From Deltaproteobacteria bacterium (GTDB lineage Bacteria > Desulfobacterota > Binatia > UTPRO1), in NCBI GenBank assembly GCA_020852955.1, contig JADYZW010000051.1:124001-188000 (forward strand): a DNA stretch of 64,000 nt, given 5' to 3'. The notes under the pieces are model-generated. The model did not search any database and was not told the DNA's origin. It saw nothing but the letters and a program-made list of their open reading frames with translations. This document shows positions 50,770-58,891 of this stretch, in pieces (within the stretch, counting starts at the first letter, position 1; each line of letters begins with the position of its first letter). Both the position numbers and the translations under genes were made by a program.

Positions 50770-51398
50770 GGCTTCCTTTCGGCGGAACGTTTCGGCGGTT
50801 TGCCGGCGGGCAGCGTGAGCCCCTTCTCCCAGAGGTATTCAGGCTCGCCGAGCTGGTGCGACATCCAACGCGCGAGCACGAACAGGAGGTCGGAGAGACG
50901 GTTCACGTAGCCGAGCGCTGCCTCGCCGACCGGCTCGCGCTTCATGAGCCGCAGGATGTCGCGCTCGGCGCGGCGGCAGACGGTGCGTGCCTGGTGCAGG
51001 AACGCGGCGATCGTGCCGCCGCCGGGCAGGATGAAGGACTTGAGCGGCGCGAGCTCGGCCTGGCACTCGTCGATCGTCCGCTCGAGCACTTCGATCTGCG
51101 CGGGGCCGATGCGGATCATGCCCTCCCAGGCCGCCTCGGGCGGCGTGGCGAGCTCGCTGCCGAGGTCGAAGAGCTCGTTCTGGATCTGACGCAGGATCTG
51201 GTCGAGCCGCTTGGTCGCGGTGAACGGCGTCGCGGCGTCGTTGCAGGCACGGACGATGCCGAGCACGGCGTTGAGCTCGTCGATCGTCCCGTAGCTCTCG
51301 ATCCGCGGATCGTCCTTGGGGACGCGCCGTCCGCCGACGAGGGCCGTCTCGCCCTTGTCGCCGGTGCGCGTGTAGACCTTGGTGATGCGGATCGCCAC
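50766..51398 (-). CDS. ATP:cob(I)alamin adenosyltransferase, PduO type
   Basis: A 210-residue PduO-type adenosyltransferase. Characteristic blocks are ITKVYTRTGDKGETALVGGRRVPKDDPRIESYGTIDELNA (ATP-binding N-terminus), QNELFDLGSELATP, LKSFILPGGGTIAAFLHQARTVCRRAER and YVNRLSDLLFVLAR. It makes adenosylcobalamin, the cofactor of ethylmalonyl-CoA and methylmalonyl-CoA mutases. Placement between the MBL hydrolase and a rhodanese, close to ccr, fits supply of cofactor to the ethylmalonyl-CoA pathway. It overlaps the MBL gene by four bases. Confidence 0.94.
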   Translation of the reverse strand: MAIRITKVYTRTGDKGETALVGGRRVPKDDPRIESYGTIDELNAVLGIVRACNDAATPFTATKRLDQILRQIQNELFDLGSELATPPEAAWEGMIRIGPAQIEVLERTIDECQAELAPLKSFILPGGGTIAAFLHQARTVCRRAERDILRLMKREPVGEAALGYVNRLSDLLFVLARWMSHQLGEPEYLWEKGLTLPAGKPPKRSAERKP

Positions 51399-51412
51399 GC
51401 GCGGACCCCCGG

Positions 51413-51820
51413 CTAGCGCTTCGCCGCGGCGCCCGTCGCGACCGGGAGGCCGGCGTCGCGCCAGCCGGGAGTGACCACGCGGCCGGTCTCGTCGCGCGCG
51501 CCGCCGAAGCCGCCGTGGACGTTGGTGACGTCGGTATAGCCCGCGGCGGCGAGGATCTCGGCGCCGCGCTGCGACCGGCCGCCTGCCTGGCAGCCGACGA
51601 GCAGCGGCGTGTCGCGTGCCACCGCGCGCTGCACCGCATCCACGAAATCCGGGTTCGGCGTCGAGCTGCCGCCCCGGAAGAAGACGACCGGGACGTTGAT
51701 GGCGCCCTCGGGGTGCCCCGCCGCGAACTCTTCGGGAGTGCGGACGTCGAGGTAGACGGCGTTCGGGTCGCGCCGCAGGGTGTCGTAGGCGTCGGGCGGC
51801 GTCGTCTGCCGGATCTCCAT
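51413..51820 (-). CDS. Single-domain rhodanese
   Basis: A 135-residue rhodanese. It has AVYLDVRTPEEFAAGHPEGAINVP, the active-site Cys in LLVGCQAGGRS and NVHGGFGGARD. The active loop is CQAGGR, of the type found in thiosulfate sulfurtransferases. No signal peptide is present, so it acts in the cytoplasm. It is the first gene of a minus-strand run with the cobalamin adenosyltransferase (14-base gap) and MBL hydrolase. Confidence 0.92.
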   Translation of the reverse strand: MEIRQTTPPDAYDTLRRDPNAVYLDVRTPEEFAAGHPEGAINVPVVFFRGGSSTPNPDFVDAVQRAVARDTPLLVGCQAGGRSQRGAEILAAAGYTDVTNVHGGFGGARDETGRVVTPGWRDAGLPVATGAAAKR

Positions 51821-52123
51821 GCGCTCCGTCTATAGCAGAGGCGGCGACGGAGCGTCACCCCGCGGCACGACCTGGTCGCCGACCACGCGTCGGTCGCGAG
51901 CGGTCCATGGATCGGTGTCGCCGGCGGGTGGGTCCGGGATCGCTTCTACGGTCGCCGGGTCGCCGACACCCAGCGCACGAAGCCCGCGGGAGCCTGACCG
52001 CCCTGCGGTCAAGCGAGGTGCGGCTCCCCGGAGCGATCCCGACCCGCCCGCCTGCTGCCACCGCTTCCGGTCGCGCGGCCGTGGGAAACCATACCGAGAC
52101 GCTACGCGAGATGTTCGGGCGGC
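51821..52123. other. 303-base intergenic stretch without a recognisable gene
   Basis: This gap lies between the rhodanese and the aldo/keto reductase, both on the minus strand. I see no credible coding frame, tRNA, repeat or long hairpin. A TATAGA-like -10 box with a weak GTGACG -35 box sits 10-40 bases before the rhodanese start on the minus strand and could be its promoter, but the match is poor. Confidence 0.4.
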
Positions 52124-53242
52124 TCAGTGCGCGGTCGCGTCGGTGAAGAGACGCAGATAGGCGTCGCGGCTCGCCGGGGCGAGGGCGGCGAGCGTGAGGT
52201 TCTCCTCGACGTGAGCGCGATGCCGCATGCCGACGAGCGCGGTGGCGATGCCCGGCGTCGAGCGCACGAACTGGAGCGCGCGTTGGGGATCGGTCCGGCA
52301 GCCCTCCATGGCCTGGGCGAGTACGGACGGCAGTGGACCCACGAGCTTCCCCTGGAGGAGGCTCGCGCTCGCGACGACCATCAGGCCATGGTGGTCCGCG
52401 GCCTCGACCAGCGAGCCGAGGCGGTCGCCGACCGGCTGGTTGCGCGACGTGAGCGCCTCGGTCATCGCGAGGCTGCAGGGCAGCTGCACGACCCGGAAGT
52501 GGTGGTCGCGGCCGGCGGCGCTCGTGGCGAGTGCGACGAGGTCGGCGAGGGCGAGGTGGTCGCGCGCGTCGGGCGCGGCGCGGAGCGCGTTCCAGGTGGC
52601 GACGCCGTAGCAGCCGATCGCACCCGCCGCGACGGCCTCCTCGAGCACGCGGAAGGCCGCCCCGATTCGGGTGCGCACCTCGGCGCGCGGGACGGTCGCG
52701 AGCTGACTCTCGGGGTTGTGGAGGTAGTACACGTCGATCCGATCGACCTGCAGGTTGGCGCGGCTGCGGTCGATCTGGTGGCGCAGGTACGCGGGTGCGA
52801 GCGTGTGGCCGCCGACCAGCTCGTCGGCGGGAACGACCCCGGGAGCAACGTAGGCTTCGTGGAGCCAGCGCGCCGGTTCGGCCGGGTAGCTGCCGTCGAA
52901 CGGGAGGTATCCCGCCTTGCTGCACACCAGCACCTCGTCGCGCGCCACGCTGCCGTCGGCGATCGCCGCGGCCAGTGCCCGGCCGACGGCGCGCTCGCTG
53001 CGCTGGGCCCGGTAGTTCGACGCGGTATCGACGACGTTCGCGCCGCGAGCGAGCGCGGTGCGGATCGCGTCGACGTAGAGCGCGTCGGTCGCGTCGTCGA
53101 GGGGACCGAGGTACGTCCCGATCCCGAGCGAGGCAACGGTCAGATCGCCGGGACCCGTCCGGAAATGCGCCGCCGGCAGCCGGCCGGCGAACCGGTCACG
53201 GTAGCGCCGGGTTCCGTCCGGGCTCGCGGCGTTCGCCGACAT
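52124..53242 (-). CDS. Aldo/keto reductase
   Basis: A 372-residue NADPH-dependent aldo/keto reductase, longer than usual at the N-terminus. The catalytic tetrad is visible as Asp in NVVDTASNY, Tyr in the same ASNYRAQRSE stretch, Lys in VCSKAGYLP and His in VYYLHNPE. The cofactor-binding C-terminus includes STPGIATALVGM. It reduces carbonyls of unknown identity. Its start lies inside the 3' end of the upstream PAS-HisKA-REC gene (47-base overlap in another frame), so the two are probably cotranscribed. Confidence 0.88.
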   Translation of the reverse strand: MSANAASPDGTRRYRDRFAGRLPAAHFRTGPGDLTVASLGIGTYLGPLDDATDALYVDAIRTALARGANVVDTASNYRAQRSERAVGRALAAAIADGSVARDEVLVCSKAGYLPFDGSYPAEPARWLHEAYVAPGVVPADELVGGHTLAPAYLRHQIDRSRANLQVDRIDVYYLHNPESQLATVPRAEVRTRIGAAFRVLEEAVAAGAIGCYGVATWNALRAAPDARDHLALADLVALATSAAGRDHHFRVVQLPCSLAMTEALTSRNQPVGDRLGSLVEAADHHGLMVVASASLLQGKLVGPLPSVLAQAMEGCRTDPQRALQFVRSTPGIATALVGMRHRAHVEENLTLAALAPASRDAYLRLFTDATAH

Positions 53243-54338
53243 GCGGCTCCTTCGAAAAGCAGTGGGTGTGGATGATGCGCTTCAGGCGTTCGAGGTCGAT
53301 CGGCTTCTTGTAGAGGACGCCCGTCGCGAGCCCGGCGAGCTTGCTGCGCTTGATGACGTGGTCGTGGTCGTAGAGATAGCCGGTCATCAGGATGACCGGC
53401 AGGCGCGGCGCGCGATCCTTGAGCTCCATGTAGAGATCGTACCCGTCCATGTCGGGCATCACGACGTCGCTCACGACGAGATCGAAGCGCTGGCAGGTCG
53501 CGATCCGGAGCGCGTCGAGGGCGGAGGTGGCGATCACCGCCGCGCAGCCCTGATGACGCAGGAGCTCGGCGAGCGACTGACAGACGCCGAGATCGTCGTC
53601 GACGACCAGGATCCTCAGCCCGGCGATCGACGGCGCGCCGCCGTTGGCGGCCGTCGGCGGGACGGGGGGCGCCGCGGGCGTCTGGCGGAGATCGGTCATG
53701 AGCGTGCCGGGCAGGTACGGCCGCGTCTCGTACTCGTCGCCCGCGGCCAGCTCCTGGACGCGGCCGACGATCGCGTGGATCTTCGCGACCTCGCGCTGCA
53801 CCGCCTCGAAGCGTTCGACCTCGACCACCATCTGCTCGTCGGTCGCCGTCCGGCGCACGAACGCCTCGAGCAGCTCCATCGTGTTGGTGATGACCTCGAG
53901 CGGGTTGTTGATTTCGTGCGCCAGGCTCACGGCGAGCTCGCCGAGGGTGACCAGCCGGTCGCGCTGGCGGATCTGTCGGAGGTCCTTGGCGAATCCGATC
54001 GAGCCGACCTCGGCGCCCGACTCGTCGCGGGTGATCGCGCCCGAGATCGCCACCGGGATCTCGGCGCCGTCCTTGGCCACGAACACGGTCTCGTAGTTCT
54101 TGACCGTCCCCGTGGGGCCGGCGTCGGGGCCCCGCATGGCCCGCATGACGTCGCGGGCGCGATCCCGGGTCCGGTAGAGCAGCTGGACCGGCTTCCCGAG
54201 CACCTCCTCGGACGTGTAGCCGAGGGTCTGGCGCGCGCCGTCGTTGTAGAAGACGATTGCGCCCTGCCGGTCGACGGCGACGACGATGTCGGGGGAGTTC
54301 TCGAGAAGCTTCTCGAAGTAGATGCGCGGCAGCGGCAT
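53196..54338 (-). CDS. PAS-HisKA-REC protein lacking an ATPase domain
   Basis: A 380-residue signalling protein. A PAS domain (about residues 8-125, SPDIVVAVDRQGAIVFYNDGARQTLGY) is followed by a HisKA-like dimerisation helix pair with the phospho-acceptor box LAVSLAHEINNPLEVI (about 135-205). Where the HATPase domain should be there are only about 40 linker residues rich in Pro and Ala, and a receiver domain follows (about 245-370, LRILVVDDDLGVCQS, acceptor Asp in LVVSDVVMPDMDG). No N, G1 or G2 ATP-binding box exists. It may be phosphorylated by another kinase or act as a sensor-scaffold. ATG 54338 is chosen; longer starts exist. Confidence 0.85.
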   Translation of the reverse strand: MPLPRIYFEKLLENSPDIVVAVDRQGAIVFYNDGARQTLGYTSEEVLGKPVQLLYRTRDRARDVMRAMRGPDAGPTGTVKNYETVFVAKDGAEIPVAISGAITRDESGAEVGSIGFAKDLRQIRQRDRLVTLGELAVSLAHEINNPLEVITNTMELLEAFVRRTATDEQMVVEVERFEAVQREVAKIHAIVGRVQELAAGDEYETRPYLPGTLMTDLRQTPAAPPVPPTAANGGAPSIAGLRILVVDDDLGVCQSLAELLRHQGCAAVIATSALDALRIATCQRFDLVVSDVVMPDMDGYDLYMELKDRAPRLPVILMTGYLYDHDHVIKRSKLAGLATGVLYKKPIDLERLKRIIHTHCFSKEPHVGERREPGRNPALP

Positions 54339-54412
54339 CGAGGGTTCGGTGCGCCGTCGCGAGCGCGGACGCTCCCGACCGGCGCCCGGCATGTTAGGCC
54401 GCAGCCTCCGGA

Positions 54413-54453
54413 GGGTCAAGATTGCGGGCGCGGCGGCCCGGCGGGTCAAGATT
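54413..54453. repeat. 11-base direct repeat with a palindromic extension upstream of the PilB fusion
   Basis: GGGTCAAGATT occurs at 54413-54423 and again at 54443-54453, 30 bases apart. The second copy continues to GGTCAAGATTCTGACC, whose ends GGTCA and TGACC are inverted repeats around a six-base centre. The spacing of about three helical turns and the position between the PAS-REC and PilB-fusion divergent starts suggest an operator pair. Confidence 0.5.
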
Positions 54454-54508
54454 CTGACCGTGCGCAGGTCTCAAGGCGCCGTGCAAAGTGGCCGAGAATG
54501 TCACTGCG

Positions 54509-57500
54509 ATGAGTACGCCCGAACGTTCAGCCGGTACGCGTGCGCTCCTGCGCTTCCTCGCGCGCCAGGGCCGGCTCACGCTGGAGGACGCCGCGCACGT
54601 CGAAAGCCTCGTCGCGGACGGCGCGTCCGTCCACGAGGTGCTCGAGCGCGAGGGGAAGATCGGTCAGAAGGATCTGGCGCTGCTCCTCGCCGACACGCTG
54701 CGCCTCCGCATCGTCGACCTCACCACCTATCCGCTCGACGCCAACGTGACGCGCGAGCTCAAGGAGGCGATCGCGACCCGGTACGAAGTCGTGCCGATTG
54801 GCCTCGACGCGCGCACGATCGAGGTCGTGACCGCGAACCCGCTCGATCTCGACGGCTTGAAAGCCGTGGAGTTCGCGACCGGCAAGCGTGTCCAGGCGGT
54901 CGTCGCGACCTACGTCGAGGTGAAGGACGCGCTCGCCCACACCTATCGCCTGCAGGAATCCCTCGAGCAGTTTCTCCAGCTCGTGCCCGCGAGCGAGTCC
55001 CTGGTCGTGAACGAGCTCAGCGACGAAGGCGACGACCTCCGGATGATCGCCGCCGACGCCGAACTGCCGCCGGTCATCAAGCTCGCCGACAAGATGCTGA
55101 TCGAAGGCATCAAGTCGCGGGCGAGCGACATCCACGTCGAGCCCGAGGGCGACTCGGTGCTGGTGCGCTACCGCGTCGACGGCATCCTCGAGGAGGCCTT
55201 CCGCTTCCCGAAGTGGATCCAGAACCCGCTGGTCGCGCGCCTCAAGGTGATGGCGAAGCTCGACATCACCGAGCGCCGCTTGCCCCAGGACGGCCGCATC
55301 CAGGTCCGCTACCTCGACAAGACCGTCGACATGCGGGTGTCGAGCCTGCCGGCCCAGCACGGGGAGAAGATCACGCTCCGCATCCTCGACGCGAGCCAGG
55401 CCGTGAAGGCGCTCGATCGCCTCGGCTTCGCGGCCGGCGATCTGAAGCTCATGCGCGAGGCCGCGAAGAAGCCGCAGGGCATGATCCTCATCACCGGCCC
55501 GACCGGCAGCGGCAAGACGACCACCCTCTACGCGCTCCTGCGCGAAATCTTCTCGCCGAAGACCAACATCGTCACGATCGAGAACCCGATCGAGTACCAG
55601 CTCAAGGGCATCAATCAGGTCGAGGTCAACGAGAAGCAGGGCCTGACCTTCGGCAGCGTGCTGCGGTCCGTGCTGCGCCAGGATCCCGACGTCATCCTGC
55701 TCGGCGAGATCCGCGACAAGGAGACCGCGCACATCGCGTTCCAGGCCGCGAACACGGGGCACCTGGTGCTGAGCACCGTCCACACGAACGACGCCGCGGG
55801 GGCGGTGACCCGGCTCCTCGACCTCGGCCTCGAGCCCTACGCGATCGCGTCGGCGTTGCACCTGGTGGTCGCGCAGCGCCTCGTGCGGCAGCTCTGTCCG
55901 TCGTGCGCGAAGCCGCTGGAGCCCGATCCGGAGACGCGTCGCCAGCTCCATCTCGACGACGGCGCCACCGTGAAGCAGGCGGCCGGCTGCGCCCAGTGCC
56001 GGCACCAGGGCTATCGCTCGCGCCTCGGCGTCTACGAGATGTTGCCGATGACCGCCGCGATCACGAAGCTGATCGAGGCCGGGGCCGGCGAGAGCATGGT
56101 GCGCCAGCAGGCGCGCAGCGAAGGCGCGCACTCGATCCTGGAGGACGCGGTCGAGAAGATCCGCGCCGGCGTCACCAGCGTGGATGAGGTGCAGCGGGTC
56201 GTGCAGATCGCCGACGCCGGCGACACGCAGTGCCCCGGGTGCCGCAAGGAGATCGCGGAGGACTACAGCGTCTGTCCGCACTGCAGCAAGGTCCTGCGCG
56301 CGTCGTGCGGCGGGTGCGCCAAGCCGTTGAACCCCGAGTGGGTGCGGTGCCCGTACTGCGGCGCCTCCTCCGGGGCCGACGCGCTCGCCGCCGTCGAGGC
56401 GCCCGCGGCGCGGCGGAGCTTCAAGGCCCTCGTCGTCGACGACACGGCGACCATTCGCGACGTCGTCCGGCACACGCTCGAGCACTCCGATCTCGGGCTC
56501 GCGGTCGTGACCGCGGAGGACGGTCCGCAGGCGCTGGAGCTCGCGGGACGGGAGCGTCCCGACCTCGTGATCCTCGACATCTCGATGCCCGGCATGGACG
56601 GGTTCGAGGTGTGCCGCCGCCTGCGCTCGGAGATGCGGACGGCCTTCGTGCCGGTCCTCATGCTGACCGCCCACGACAGCGAGGACGACGTCGCGCGCGG
56701 CTTCGGCGTCGGCGCCGACGACTACATGGTGAAGCCGTTCCGCCGGGAGGGGCTGCTCGCGCGCGTGAAGCGCATCCTCGAGCGGACCTACGGCAGCCAG
56801 GCGGTCGGCGGGCCGCCGCCGCCCGATACGATGCGCGGCGCGGCGCCGCCCGCCGGCGTGGAGGCGGTCGCCTCCGCGGCGTCCTTCGCCGCCGAGCCGG
56901 GCCTCGAGATCGCCGCGGCGCTCGCCGATCTCACCGCCGAGCGCGACGCGTTGCGCGGCGTGGTGGCGGAGAGCGACGCGCGCATCGACGCGCTGGCGCG
57001 CCGCCTCGACGAGGTCGCGACGCGGATCGCGGAGCTCGCCGCGCGCACGGAGGCGGTGGAGACCCGCCAGAGCGCTCCTCCGGCGGCGGCCGAGGCTCGG
57101 GGGGCGGATCCGGCGGCGCTCGACGAGATCCGCGCGCTGCTCGCCGATCACCGTGAGGCGCACGACCGGCGCTTCGCCGAGCTCCGCGCCGACGCCGCGC
57201 GCGCGGCGGCGATCGCGGAGGAGGCGCTCGCCAACGCTCGGGCCACGGCCGGAGCCCTGCCGCCTGCCGGCTTCGCCGCGATGGTGCGCACGCTCGACCA
57301 GATCCAGGGCGAGCATGCCGCGCTCACATCGGCCGTGCAGGCGGCGGCCGCCGCGCGCGACGCCGCGGAGGGAGGGGACGAGGAGTGCGAGCGACGCCTG
57401 CGCGAGATGGGCGTCGAGGTCGCGGAGCTCCGCACGGCGACGGCCACCCTCGAAGAGGCGTTGCAGGGCGAGACGCTCGCGGCGACCGAGCGCGTGGCGC

Positions 57501-58891
57501 GCGAGCTCGCGGCGATCCGGCAGGACGCCGCGGCGCAGGACGAGCGCCGGGCGGATGAGGCGCGGCGCCTGGCGGACGTCGAGGACGCCGCGCGGCGCAT
57601 CGAGGGGGAGGTCGGCGTGGCGACGCGGCGGCTCCGGGAGGAGCTGGCGACGATCGCGCGCGGCGTCGCCGCGCAGGGCGGGGCCGACGCGACCTTCGCG
57701 GAGCGTCTCGAGACGGTCGCGCAGCGCGTGGACGCGGTCGCGGCCGAGGCCGTCGCCGGGCGGGAGCGCGAGGCGGACCTCAGGCGCCGGGCCGACGACG
57801 CGAGCACGGCGGTCGAGCGGCTCGGCGGCGCGGTGGAGGCGCTGCGCCGCGGCGCGGAGGAGGGCGGTCGGGTCGCCGGGGAGCTCGACGCGCGTCTGGA
57901 GCGGGGCGAGCGGACGATGGGCGCGGTCCGGAGCGACGTCGCGGCCGCGCTCGCGGCGGCGGATCGCGATCGGGACGAGCTCGGCCGGCTCGGCGCGGCC
58001 GAGGCGGCGACGCGGGCGACCTGTGACGAGGCGCTCGAGACGGCGCAGCGGAGCGCGACCGAGCTCGCCGCCCTGCGCGAGACGATCGACGCGCGCTTCG
58101 CCCGCGGGGAGGCGGCGGCGGGCGAGCTCCGCGAGGCGATCGGCGCCCGTCAGGGAGCGCAGGAGCGCCAGCTGGTGCGGCTCATGGCGCGCGTCGCCGG
58201 GGCGCGGCGGGTGGCGGTCAAGCTCGTGCGGCGCGCGCAGGCCGCGGGCCGCGCCGCCGACGGGCGCCTCGATGCGCGCGAGGCGGAATGCGATCGCCGG
58301 ATCGCTGCGGTGCGCGAGGAGGCGTTCGCGGCGCTCGCGGACGCGCGGCGGGAGCAAGCGGCGCTCGCCGTCCGGCTCGACGTCGTCGACGCGGCGCGGA
58401 GCGCGGGCGAGCACGAGGTCGACCGGCGGCTCGGCGTCGAGCTCGACGCGCTCAAGGGCGTCGTCGACCGGCTCGACGGCGATCACCGTCGGCTCGCGGC
58501 CGACGTCGAGGAACGCCTCCGCAATCTCATGCGGACCGCCGCCAACGGGTTCGACGTCCAGCTCGCGCTGCTGCGCGGCAAGGTCGAGGTCCTGGCGCGA
58601 ACCCTCCGCGATCAGATGCCGACGGATCCGGCCGCGGCCGCCAGCGAGGACGCGCTCCTCCAGCACCGCCACGGCCTCATGGACAGGCTGCGCGAGCAGC
58701 TCGCGGGGCTGCAGAACGGTGTCGAATGGCGGCCGCAGCGTGTCCTCGACCTCCTCGTCGAGAGCTCGCTCGCGGCGGCGATCTCGCCGCTCCGACGGGT
58801 GCTGCAGCTCGCGCAGGGGGCGTCGTCCGGGCCGAAGGCGGTGACCGACGCCGCCACCGCCGTTACGGACGAGTCAACATCACCTTCTTAG
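54509..58891 (+). CDS. PilB/GspE-type ATPase fused to zinc ribbon, receiver domain and long coiled coil
   Basis: A protein of about 1460 residues in one frame. Residues about 10-140 are a GspE/MshE-type N domain and 180-560 a secretion/type IV pilus ATPase: Walker A GPTGSGKTTTLY with K336, the Asp box around IENPIEYQLKGINQV, Walker B region VILLGEIRDKETA with E400, a His box (TVHTNDAAGAVTRLLDLGL) and a Cys4 zinc site (C463, C466, C494, C497). A double zinc ribbon (575-617) is followed by a receiver domain (about 637-755, acceptor D690 in LVILDISMPGMDG, switch Lys in MVKPFR). From about 790 to 1420 it is Ala/Glu/Arg-rich heptad-like coiled coil. The frame is also open from GTG 54488. It is probably a phosphorylation-controlled assembly motor; the target system is unknown. 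Confidence 0.92.
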   Translation: MSTPERSAGTRALLRFLARQGRLTLEDAAHVESLVADGASVHEVLEREGKIGQKDLALLLADTLRLRIVDLTTYPLDANVTRELKEAIATRYEVVPIGLDARTIEVVTANPLDLDGLKAVEFATGKRVQAVVATYVEVKDALAHTYRLQESLEQFLQLVPASESLVVNELSDEGDDLRMIAADAELPPVIKLADKMLIEGIKSRASDIHVEPEGDSVLVRYRVDGILEEAFRFPKWIQNPLVARLKVMAKLDITERRLPQDGRIQVRYLDKTVDMRVSSLPAQHGEKITLRILDASQAVKALDRLGFAAGDLKLMREAAKKPQGMILITGPTGSGKTTTLYALLREIFSPKTNIVTIENPIEYQLKGINQVEVNEKQGLTFGSVLRSVLRQDPDVILLGEIRDKETAHIAFQAANTGHLVLSTVHTNDAAGAVTRLLDLGLEPYAIASALHLVVAQRLVRQLCPSCAKPLEPDPETRRQLHLDDGATVKQAAGCAQCRHQGYRSRLGVYEMLPMTAAITKLIEAGAGESMVRQQARSEGAHSILEDAVEKIRAGVTSVDEVQRVVQIADAGDTQCPGCRKEIAEDYSVCPHCSKVLRASCGGCAKPLNPEWVRCPYCGASSGADALAAVEAPAARRSFKALVVDDTATIRDVVRHTLEHSDLGLAVVTAEDGPQALELAGRERPDLVILDISMPGMDGFEVCRRLRSEMRTAFVPVLMLTAHDSEDDVARGFGVGADDYMVKPFRREGLLARVKRILERTYGSQAVGGPPPPDTMRGAAPPAGVEAVASAASFAAEPGLEIAAALADLTAERDALRGVVAESDARIDALARRLDEVATRIAELAARTEAVETRQSAPPAAAEARGADPAALDEIRALLADHREAHDRRFAELRADAARAAAIAEEALANARATAGALPPAGFAAMVRTLDQIQGEHAALTSAVQAAAAARDAAEGGDEECERRLREMGVEVAELRTATATLEEALQGETLAATERVARELAAIRQDAAAQDERRADEARRLADVEDAARRIEGEVGVATRRLREELATIARGVAAQGGADATFAERLETVAQRVDAVAAEAVAGREREADLRRRADDASTAVERLGGAVEALRRGAEEGGRVAGELDARLERGERTMGAVRSDVAAALAAADRDRDELGRLGAAEAATRATCDEALETAQRSATELAALRETIDARFARGEAAAGELREAIGARQGAQERQLVRLMARVAGARRVAVKLVRRAQAAGRAADGRLDAREAECDRRIAAVREEAFAALADARREQAALAVRLDVVDAARSAGEHEVDRRLGVELDALKGVVDRLDGDHRRLAADVEERLRNLMRTAANGFDVQLALLRGKVEVLARTLRDQMPTDPAAAASEDALLQHRHGLMDRLREQLAGLQNGVEWRPQRVLDLLVESSLAAAISPLRRVLQLAQGASSGPKAVTDAATAVTDESTSPS

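Noticed and set aside
54421..54453. Sigma-54 promoter in the GGGTCAAGATTGC region
   Set aside because: The GG-N10-GC spacing is not met and there is no TGGCAC-like -24 element.
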